DNA of 6,490 bases, taken from NCBI GenBank assembly GCA_016793565.1, contig JAEUMA010000566.1:1-6490 (forward strand), written 5' to 3'. Position numbers and translations under genes: made by a program. Within the stretch, counting starts at the first letter, position 1; the number at the start of each line of letters is the position of its first letter. The notes beneath the pieces were generated by a model. That model was not told the DNA's origin, did no database searches, and worked only from the letters and a program-made list of their open reading frames with translations. Positions 1 through 4,301 of this stretch are shown piece by piece. The stretch comes from Rhizobiaceae bacterium. Its GTDB lineage: Bacteria > Pseudomonadota > Alphaproteobacteria > Rhizobiales > Rhizobiaceae.

Positions 1-33
1 GCCATTTCGGATCCGCCGTGGCAGAAAGGCGCT

Positions 34-729
34 ATGACGAACCTGCCCGATCCCAATCGCTTCGCCCATGTCACCGACTGGGTCTTCGACCTCGACAACA
101 CGCTTTATCCGCATCATTCGAACCTGTTCTCGCAGATCGACGTGCGGATGACGGCCTATGTCTCGGAACTGCTGCAATTACCGCGCGACGAAGCCCGTGC
201 GGTCCAAAAGGAGCTTTTCCGGGAGTACGGCACCACGCTGAGCGGCCTGATGCACCGCCACAACATCGACCCGGACGACTTCCTGAACAAGGTGCACGAC
301 ATCGACTATTCCTGGTTGGTGCCCGACCCTGTGCTGGGCATCGCGATCCGCCAGCTGCCGGGGCGCAAATTCATCTTCACCAACGGCGATCGCAAGCATG
401 CGGAACGGGCCGCGCGGCAGCTCGGCATCCTCGACCATTTTGACGACATCTTCGACATCGTCGCCGCCGGCCTTACTCCCAAGCCGGCGCAGGCGACCTA
501 CGACAAGTTCGTCGCACTGCACCGCATCGCCGGTCCCCAGGCGGTCATGTTTGAGGATCTGGCGCGCAACCTGCTTGTTCCCAAGGCGCTCGGGATGACA
601 ACCGTGCTGATCGTGCCGCGCAATTTCGAACCGACCTTCTCCGAGATTTGGGAACGCGACGTGGAGCACGACGACCATGTCGACTATGTCACCGACGATC
701 TAACCGGCTTTCTAGAGGCTATCGTCTGA
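34..729 (+). CDS. HAD-superfamily pyrimidine 5'-nucleotidase (SDT1/PyrE-type, 231 aa)
   Basis: Predicted cytoplasmic phosphatase that removes the 5'-phosphate from pyrimidine nucleoside monophosphates (UMP/CMP). All four HAD motifs are visible: motif I DLDNTLYP at residues 19-26 (D19 nucleophile, D21 general acid/base), motif II FTNGD at 115-119, the motif III lysine K150 in TPKPA, and motif IV FEDLARNL at 173-180 (E174/D175 for Mg2+). An alpha-helical cap lies between motifs I and II (about residues 28-95). The DLDNTLYP and FEDLARNL forms are typical of the pyrimidine 5'-nucleotidase subfamily, as is the length. The ATG at 34 is preceded by AAAGG at 24-28, a reasonable ribosome binding site. 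No signal peptide is seen. The exact substrate is inferred from the subfamily; a broader HAD nucleotidase or phosphoglycolate phosphatase-like enzyme cannot be excluded. In rhizobia as I recall, this gene sits near argB and dapD. Confidence 0.9.
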   Translation: MTNLPDPNRFAHVTDWVFDLDNTLYPHHSNLFSQIDVRMTAYVSELLQLPRDEARAVQKELFREYGTTLSGLMHRHNIDPDDFLNKVHDIDYSWLVPDPVLGIAIRQLPGRKFIFTNGDRKHAERAARQLGILDHFDDIFDIVAAGLTPKPAQATYDKFVALHRIAGPQAVMFEDLARNLLVPKALGMTTVLIVPRNFEPTFSEIWERDVEHDDHVDYVTDDLTGFLEAIV

Positions 730-745
730 TCCTGCCGATCCTGCG

Positions 746-771
746 GTGAACCAAACGCCGCGAGCGGCGTT
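746..771 (+). promoter_or_regulatory. candidate EcfG-type (general stress response) promoter
   Basis: TGAAC at 747-751, then 16 bases, then CGTT at 768-771. The alphaproteobacterial EcfG/RpoE2 consensus is GGAAC-N16/17-CGTT, so this matches 8 of 9 positions at an allowed spacing; the mismatch is the first G of the -35 element. A start site a few bases past CGTT (about 778-781) would give a leader of roughly 20 bases that includes the AGGAGA ribosome binding site of the next gene. The match also lies across a GC-rich inverted repeat, so chance similarity is possible. Confidence 0.35.
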
Positions 772-773
772 GG
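751..773 (+). repeat. short inverted repeat / hairpin between nucleotidase and secreted-protein gene
   Basis: ACGCCG-type arms at 751-760 and 765-773 pair over nine base pairs with one bulged A (753) and a CGAG loop (761-764). It lies 21 bases after the nucleotidase stop codon. No run of T follows, so as an intrinsic terminator it would be weak. It overlaps the candidate EcfG-type promoter, so the two readings compete. Confidence 0.4.
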
Positions 774-784
774 TGTGCCACAAC

Positions 785-790
785 AGGAGA
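785..790 (+). promoter_or_regulatory. ribosome binding site fixing the start at 799
   Basis: AGGAGA, ending 8 bases before the ATG at 799. It lies inside the longer open frame that begins with GTG at 775, so it supports the ATG at 799 as the real start. The signal peptide also begins properly from that ATG. Confidence 0.7.
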
Positions 791-798
791 CCACCAGG

Positions 799-1155
799 AT
801 GCGCAATTCTCTGATCAGTGTTGTCCTTTCGGCGGCGATCGCCGCTCCCATCGCGACCGTTGCGCCCGCAGGCGCTCAGGACCTTCAGCTGAGGCTCGAC
901 CGCGACGGTCCCTCGGTGACAATTGACCGCGACGACGAATGGCGACGCGACGATTGGAACAGCGATCGGTACAGTGAGGTTCGTCGCGGATGTTCGCCCG
1001 AGCGGGCGCTCGACAAGGCCGAACGCATGGGCCTGCGCCGTGTCCATATCGCCGATGTCGACAGGCGCACCATCGAAGTGCAGGGCCGCAAGCGCAACGG
1101 CGAGAGGGTCTACGTGACGTTCGCCAGGCAGTCACGCAACTGCGCGGTTCTGTGA
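799..1155 (+). CDS. small secreted protein of unknown function, two cysteines, PepSY-like fold possible (118 aa)
   Basis: I do not recognise a named function. From the ATG at 799 the protein opens with a Sec signal peptide: basic MRN, a hydrophobic stretch at residues 4-23, and a likely signal peptidase I site after AGA (24-26), leaving a periplasmic or secreted protein of about 92 residues. The mature N-terminal part (28-63) is very rich in Asp, Arg and Trp and probably disordered. The C-terminal half (65-115) reads as one helix (CSPERALDKAERMGL, 65-79) then beta strands (HIADVDR, TIEVQGRK, ERVYVTF), bounded by the only two cysteines, C65 and C115, which could form a disulfide. Helix followed by a hairpin recalls PepSY-like domains, which are common in small rhizobial exported proteins; this is an inference. 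A good ribosome binding site lies 8 bases upstream. Confidence 0.75.
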   Translation: MRNSLISVVLSAAIAAPIATVAPAGAQDLQLRLDRDGPSVTIDRDDEWRRDDWNSDRYSEVRRGCSPERALDKAERMGLRRVHIADVDRRTIEVQGRKRNGERVYVTFARQSRNCAVL

Positions 1156-1172
1156 CGCAGTTCGGCGCGCGG

Positions 1173-1206
1173 CAGTCAGTCGGCGCAGGGCATAGGGAGC
1201 TGACTG
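1173..1206. terminator. weak inverted repeat in a convergent gap, possible bidirectional terminator
   Basis: CAGTCAG at 1173-1179 and CTGACTG at 1200-1206 are perfect 7-base inverted arms separated by 20 bases. It sits in the 55-base gap between the secreted-protein gene and the LOG gene, which converge, where a bidirectional terminator would be expected. The loop is long and no T tract is present on either side, so the evidence is mainly position. Confidence 0.25.
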
Positions 1207-1210
1207 GCGA

Positions 1211-2056
1211 TCAGGCTGGCAGCTGATAGAAACGGCTGATGATGCCCCAGGCCTCGTCAGCCGTTTCGGCATAATCGATGATATCCTGGTCGCCCGGCGA
1301 AATGGTGCCCTGGGCCGCCAGGAAATCGAGGTTCATAGCGCCTTCCCAGAAGCTCTTGCCGAACAGAATAACGGGTACGCGCTCCATTCGCCCGGTCTGG
1401 ATGAGGGTCAGGGTCTCGAAGAACTCGTCCATCGTTCCGAAGCCGCCCGGAAAGACCGCGACGGCCTTCGCCCGCATGACGAAATGCATCTTGCGGATCG
1501 CGAAATAGTGAAAGTTGAAGCAGAGCTCCGGCGTCACGTAGATGTTCGGCGCCTGCTCGTGCGGGAGCACGATGTTCAGGCCGATCGACGGAGCGCCGAC
1601 ATCGTCCGCGCCTCGGTTGCCCGCCTCCATCACGCCCGGTCCGCCACCCGTAACCACCACGAATTCGCGATAGTAGGACGAGGCTGAGTGCTGCGAGCAG
1701 AGCTGCGCGAACTTGCGCGCTTCCTCGTAATATTTGCTGTTGCGCTCGAGGTTTCGCTTCTGCTCCTCGTTCTTCGCTGCCCACGCTGCACCGCCCGGTT
1801 CAGGCAGGCGGGCGCCGCCGAACATCACCACGGTCGACCGGATGCCGCGCTCGGCGAGCGTCATCTCGGGCTTCAGAAGCTCCAGTTGCAGGCGCACGGC
1901 GCGCAATTCACGGCGTGTCATGAAGTCCGGGTCGGTCCAGGCCAACCGGTAGGTAGCGGCGCGGGTCTGCGGCGTATCCGGCACCGCGAGCGCCCGTTCC
2001 AGATCCTCGTCCGAATGGGGCAGCGGCGTCCAGCCTGTCTCTTCCGTACCGTCCAT
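1211..2056 (-). CDS. LOG-family protein, nucleoside 5'-monophosphate phosphoribohydrolase (281 aa, long form)
   Basis: Rossmann-like LOG (Lonely Guy, TIGR00730-type) protein, often misnamed 'lysine decarboxylase'. The family cleaves the N-glycosidic bond of AMP or cytokinin riboside monophosphate, releasing the base and ribose 5-phosphate. Visible signatures are FGGAR at residues 79-83, GGGPGVMEAGNRGA at 137-150, the RK pair at 188-189, and the hallmark PGGFGTMDE at 203-211, which carries the catalytic glutamate and phosphate-binding glycines. At 281 residues it is longer than the compact form of about 190 residues, with about 75 extra N-terminal residues (helical, charged), so it belongs to the long LOG-type branch. 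The ATG at 2056 has GGGGA about 9 bases upstream. It is transcribed opposite to its neighbours. Whether it makes free cytokinin or simply recycles AMP cannot be told from sequence. Confidence 0.88.
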   Translation of the reverse strand: MDGTEETGWTPLPHSDEDLERALAVPDTPQTRAATYRLAWTDPDFMTRRELRAVRLQLELLKPEMTLAERGIRSTVVMFGGARLPEPGGAAWAAKNEEQKRNLERNSKYYEEARKFAQLCSQHSASSYYREFVVVTGGGPGVMEAGNRGADDVGAPSIGLNIVLPHEQAPNIYVTPELCFNFHYFAIRKMHFVMRAKAVAVFPGGFGTMDEFFETLTLIQTGRMERVPVILFGKSFWEGAMNLDFLAAQGTISPGDQDIIDYAETADEAWGIISRFYQLPA

Positions 2057-2112
2057 GGCTGTCAGTCCCCGAATGCCCGCCTATTTGCGCCGTCCCTTGG
2101 CGCCGCGTGTGA

Positions 2113-2142
2113 TTGACCCTCGCATAGGCATGACATAGGGTC
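2113..2142 (+). promoter_or_regulatory. candidate sigma-70-type promoter with overlapping dyad, upstream of dapD
   Basis: TTGACC at 2113-2118, a 17-base spacer, then TAGGGT at 2136-2141; the -35 is good (5 of 6), the -10 only partial. A perfect dyad, GACCCT (2115-2120) and AGGGTC (2137-2142), covers both elements, with a smaller CAT/ATG pairing (2123-2125, 2130-2132) inside. It lies in the 151-base divergent spacer between the LOG gene and dapD, where promoters for both genes are expected. Start of transcription would fall near 2148, giving a leader of about 60 bases. The dyad could be a regulator site; no named operator is recognised. Confidence 0.35.
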
Positions 2143-2207
2143 CGCGCGACTTCGGGACCAGCTTACGGAGCAGGCCCTTAACAGCACGTGTAGCGGAGCA
2201 TTCTGGC

Positions 2208-3062
2208 ATGTCGAAGCCCGATCTGGCGAGCCTGGAAAAGACCGTCGACGAAGCCTTCGAGGCGCGCGACGGAATCGGTACCGATACGGCCGGCCCCGTC
2301 CGCGAAGCCATCGTCGAGGCGCTCGACCTGCTCGACCGCGGTACGGTTCGCGTTGCCGAGCCTCGCGCGGACGGCGCCTGGCACGTCAACCAGTGGCTCA
2401 AGAAGGCCGTTCTTCTGTCCTTCCGCATCAACCCCATGCAGGTCATCAAGGGTGGCCCGGGCGATGCCGTCTGGTGGGACAAGGTCCCGTCGAAGTTCGA
2501 GGGCTGGGGGGCGCAGGAGTTCGACAGGGCAGGGTTTCGCGCGGTCCCCTCGGCAGTGGTGCGGCGTTCGGCCTATATCGCGCCGGGTGTCGTGCTGATG
2601 CCGTCCTTCGTCAATCTCGGCGCCCGCGTCGATTCCGGCACCATGGTGGACACCTGGGCGACTGTCGGATCCTGCGCGCAGATCGGCAAGAACGTGCACC
2701 TTTCCGGCGGTGTCGGCATCGGCGGCGTACTGGAGCCGCTGCAGGCCGGGCCGACCATCATCGAGGACAACTGCTTCATCGGCGCCCGTTCGGAGGTGGT
2801 CGAGGGCTGCATCGTGCGCCACGGTTCGGTGCTCGGAATGGGCGTCTTCATCGGCAAGTCGACCAAGATCGTCGATCGCGCGACCGGCGAGGTCTTCTAC
2901 GGCGAAGTGCCGTCCAATTCCGTGGTGGTGGCCGGCACCATGCCCGGCAAGCCCCTGCCCAACGGTGAGCCGGGACCCAATCTCTACTGCGCAGTGATCG
3001 TCAAGCGGGTGGACGACCAGACCCGTTCCAAGACGTCGATCAACGAACTCCTGCGGGACTGA
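2208..3062 (+). CDS. dapD: 2,3,4,5-tetrahydropyridine-2,6-dicarboxylate N-succinyltransferase (284 aa)
   Basis: Cytoplasmic enzyme of the succinylase branch of diaminopimelate/lysine synthesis: succinyl-CoA plus tetrahydrodipicolinate gives N-succinyl-2-amino-6-ketopimelate. The N-terminal helical domain (about 1-100) includes the conserved FRINPMQVI at 72-80 and WWDKVPSKF at 89-97. From about 110 the hexapeptide repeats of a left-handed beta helix begin (AYIAPGVVLMPSFVNLGA), followed by the DapD signature VDSGTMVDTWATVGS (141-155), GGVGIGGVLEPLQ (167-179) and IIEDNCFIGARSEVVEG (184-200). Length matches the usual 275-285 residues. The ATG at 2208 has GGAG at 2195-2198, nine bases upstream. 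The family works as a homotrimer. It is followed after 11 bases by the DUF805 gene, probably co-transcribed; its pathway partner dapE lies about 1.2 kb downstream. Confidence 0.97.
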   Translation: MSKPDLASLEKTVDEAFEARDGIGTDTAGPVREAIVEALDLLDRGTVRVAEPRADGAWHVNQWLKKAVLLSFRINPMQVIKGGPGDAVWWDKVPSKFEGWGAQEFDRAGFRAVPSAVVRRSAYIAPGVVLMPSFVNLGARVDSGTMVDTWATVGSCAQIGKNVHLSGGVGIGGVLEPLQAGPTIIEDNCFIGARSEVVEGCIVRHGSVLGMGVFIGKSTKIVDRATGEVFYGEVPSNSVVVAGTMPGKPLPNGEPGPNLYCAVIVKRVDDQTRSKTSINELLRD

Positions 3063-3073
3063 GACGCGGCGCG

Positions 3074-3445
3074 GTGCCCGATTCGACGCGATACATATGG
3101 CTGTTCTTCAGCTTCAAGGGCAGGATAGGGCGGCTCGTCTACTTTCTAGCGAACCTGCTGGTAGGCGTCGTCCAGCTCTTTCCGCTCTACCATATCCTGC
3201 GCGTGCCCGAAGGTAGCGACGAGGCCGCACGTTGGGGGGTGGTGTTCCTGGTCGTGGCGCTGGCGACCATGTGGCCCTATGTGGCGCTCGCCGTCAAACG
3301 TCTCCACGATCTCGACAGGCCGGGCATCCTGGCCGTGTCGCTGTTCATCCCCATCGTCATGTTCGTGGCCTTCGTCGCGCTTTGCGTAATGCCGGGGCAT
3401 GAAGCGCCTAACCGTTTCGGCAGCGGCCGCGACCGCGAGAACTGA
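3074..3445 (+). CDS. DUF805 inner-membrane protein (123 aa)
   Basis: Small integral membrane protein of the DUF805 family (YhaH-like); biochemical function unknown. Family hallmarks in order are FSFKGRIGR at residues 12-20, VKRLHDLDRPG at 74-84 (the conserved RLHD motif) and PGHEAPNRFG at 107-116 near the C-terminus. Three hydrophobic segments fit membrane helices: about 21-42, 54-73 and 85-106. The start is a GTG at 3074, 11 bases after the dapD stop. No good ribosome binding site is visible, so translation may depend on coupling to dapD. The nearby ATG at 3097 is out of frame, and the family normally begins shortly before the FSF motif, so GTG 3074 fits. No feature ties it to lysine synthesis except position. 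Confidence 0.88.
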   Translation: MPDSTRYIWLFFSFKGRIGRLVYFLANLLVGVVQLFPLYHILRVPEGSDEAARWGVVFLVVALATMWPYVALAVKRLHDLDRPGILAVSLFIPIVMFVAFVALCVMPGHEAPNRFGSGRDREN

Positions 3446-3496
3446 CGGCACCGGCCCGTTCGCCCGCAGGCATGACGTTCCGGCGCGATTCCTACC

Positions 3497-3525
3497 TTTC
3501 AATCAGCCTGCACTCGGTCTAGGAT
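3497..3525 (+). promoter_or_regulatory. candidate promoter of the DJ-1/PfpI gene
   Basis: TTTCAA at 3497-3502, 17 bases, then TAGGAT at 3520-3525 (4 of 6 to the -10 consensus, weak -35). It lies in the 126-base gap after the DUF805 gene. A start near 3532 would leave a leader of about 40 bases ending in the strong ribosome binding site and would exclude the upstream ATG at 3524 from the message. The remainder of this gap (3446-3496) shows no clear terminator or other feature. Confidence 0.25.
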
Positions 3526-3557
3526 GGCGTTATTTCGGTTTCCGAAAAAATGCCGTG

Positions 3558-3565
3558 AGGAGGAG
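3558..3565 (+). promoter_or_regulatory. very strong ribosome binding site fixing the start at 3572
   Basis: AGGAGGAG, close to a perfect anti-16S match, 6 bases before the ATG at 3572. An in-frame ATG also exists at 3524, but it lacks such a site, and its 16-residue extension is basic and unlike the start of PfpI proteins, where the first beta strand (KKILMLV) begins almost at once. Confidence 0.85.
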
Positions 3566-3571
3566 AGAGCC

Positions 3572-4192
3572 ATGGCAGGCAAGAAAATACTGATGCTCGT
3601 TGGCGAGTTCAGCGAGGAATACGAGATCTTCGTGTTCGAGCAGGCGATGCATGCGGTTGGCCACACCGTGCACGTCGTGTGCCCCGGCAAGAAGGCCGGC
3701 GAGATGATCAAGACGTCTCTGCATGACTTCGAGGGACATCAGACCTATACAGAGAAGCTCGGCCACGACTACTACCTGAACAAGACCTTCGCCGAGGTGA
3801 AGCCCGAGGAGTACGACGCCGTCTATTGCGCCGGCGGCCGTGGCCCGGAATACATCCGCATCGACAAGGGCGTGCAGGCGATCGTCCGCCACTTCCACGA
3901 GACCGGCAAGCCGATCTTCACCATCTGCCACGGCGTCCAGATCCTGATCGCGGTCGACGGTGTCGTCCGCGGGCGTGAGGTCGCCGCCCTGCAATATTGC
4001 GAGCCGGAGGTCACGCTGGCCGGCGGCAAGTACATCGACGTTGCGCCCAACGGCGCTCACACGGACGGCAACCTCGTGTCGGCCAAGGGCTGGCCGGGGC
4101 TTTCGTCCTTCATGAAGGCCTGCCTGGCGGTGCTCGGCACCGAGATCCGTCATGGCGAGGCCCTGCGCGAGCCGGCCCGCAAGGCCGCCTGA
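3572..4192 (+). CDS. DJ-1/PfpI-family protein (206 aa)
   Basis: Single-domain class I glutamine amidotransferase-like protein of the DJ-1/PfpI superfamily, cytoplasmic. The first strand KKILMLV (4-10) leads to a loop with E18 (YEIF), which fits the conserved glutamate that supports the cysteine. AGGRGPEYIR at 87-96 is the PfpI-type glycine-rich loop, and ICHGVQIL at 118-125 is the nucleophile elbow with C119 and H120. The C-terminal part has the usual DGNLVSAKGWPG segment (165-176). Length is somewhat above the 165-190 residues common in the family; a small insertion around 40-75 (KKAGEMIKTS... YYLN) accounts for it. Family members include glyoxalase III/deglycase-like enzymes, chaperones and putative peptidases, so the activity cannot be assigned. 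The very strong ribosome binding site suggests high expression. Confidence 0.9.
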   Translation: MAGKKILMLVGEFSEEYEIFVFEQAMHAVGHTVHVVCPGKKAGEMIKTSLHDFEGHQTYTEKLGHDYYLNKTFAEVKPEEYDAVYCAGGRGPEYIRIDKGVQAIVRHFHETGKPIFTICHGVQILIAVDGVVRGREVAALQYCEPEVTLAGGKYIDVAPNGAHTDGNLVSAKGWPGLSSFMKACLAVLGTEIRHGEALREPARKAA

Positions 4193-4202
4193 GTGCCCTG
4201 CG

Positions 4203-4223
4203 CCGGGCGTTCATGAGGCCCGG
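4203..4223 (+). terminator. GC hairpin just after the DJ-1/PfpI gene
   Basis: CCGGGC at 4203-4208 and GCCCGG at 4218-4223 form a perfect 6-bp stem with a 9-base loop, 10 bases after the stop codon, followed by ATTTC. The short stem and poor T tract make it a weak intrinsic terminator, but its position is right, and a second hairpin follows. Confidence 0.4.
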
Positions 4224-4239
4224 ATTTCAACGCGATTTC

Positions 4240-4269
4240 GTCACGCGGCCGGCTTGCTGGCTGCGTGAC
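4240..4269 (+). terminator. 13-bp hairpin between the DJ-1/PfpI gene and dapE
   Basis: GTCACGCGGCCGG (4240-4252) pairs along its full length with CTGGCTGCGTGAC (4257-4269): eleven Watson-Crick pairs and two G-U wobbles, closed by a CTTG tetraloop (4253-4256). The two wobbles favour folding of the plus-strand RNA; on the opposite strand they become A-C mismatches. No T tract follows directly. It is either the main terminator of the upstream unit or a structure in the dapE upstream region; its right arm overlaps the candidate dapE -35 element. Confidence 0.45.
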
Positions 4270-4292
4270 AGCCTGCCGGCTTTGGACTATTG
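4264..4292 (+). promoter_or_regulatory. candidate dapE promoter close to the start codon
   Basis: CGTGAC at 4264-4269, 17 bases, then CTATTG at 4287-4292. Against the rhizobial housekeeping consensus CTTGAC-N17-CTATAT this gives 5 of 6 and 4 of 6. The -10 element ends only 9 bases before the dapE ATG at 4302, so transcription would begin near 4299-4302 and the message would be essentially leaderless. This agrees with the lack of a ribosome binding site at a proper distance from that ATG. Confidence 0.35.
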
Positions 4293-4301
4293 CCTGCAGC
4301 C

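Noticed and set aside
18..443. Open frame starting with GTG at 18 overlapping the nucleotidase in another frame.
   Set aside because: The product is low-complexity Arg/Pro/Ala-rich and has no domain; the overlapping frame is clearly the real gene.
178..678. Long open frame antisense to the pyrimidine nucleotidase (166 codons).
   Set aside because: It lies wholly opposite a gene with all HAD motifs intact, its product resembles no family, and such antisense frames are expected in GC-rich coding DNA.
728..744. Direct repeat of GATCCTGC (728-735 and 737-744) at the nucleotidase stop codon.
   Set aside because: Only two 8-base copies with a 9-base period; easily chance or slippage, with no flanking element.
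775..798. GTG at 775 as start of the secreted protein.
   Set aside because: The AGGAGA ribosome binding site lies downstream of it, and the signal peptide begins naturally at the ATG at 799.
1211..2056. Reading the LOG gene as lysine decarboxylase and so as part of lysine metabolism beside dapD.
   Set aside because: That is an old misannotation of the PGGxGTxxE family; it has no PLP-binding lysine motif, and the gene is on the opposite strand from dapD.
3524..3571. ATG at 3524 as start of the DJ-1/PfpI protein.
   Set aside because: No good ribosome binding site, an unusual basic extension, and a very strong ribosome binding site placed exactly for the ATG at 3572.
3530..4153. Long open frame antisense to the DJ-1/PfpI gene (207 codons).
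   Set aside because: The plus strand has the catalytic CH motif and a near-perfect ribosome binding site; the antisense product has no recognisable domain.
4248..4282. GCCGGCTT occurring twice (4248-4255 and 4275-4282).
   Set aside because: Short and GC-rich, with one copy inside the hairpin; nothing else suggests a repeat element or attachment site.
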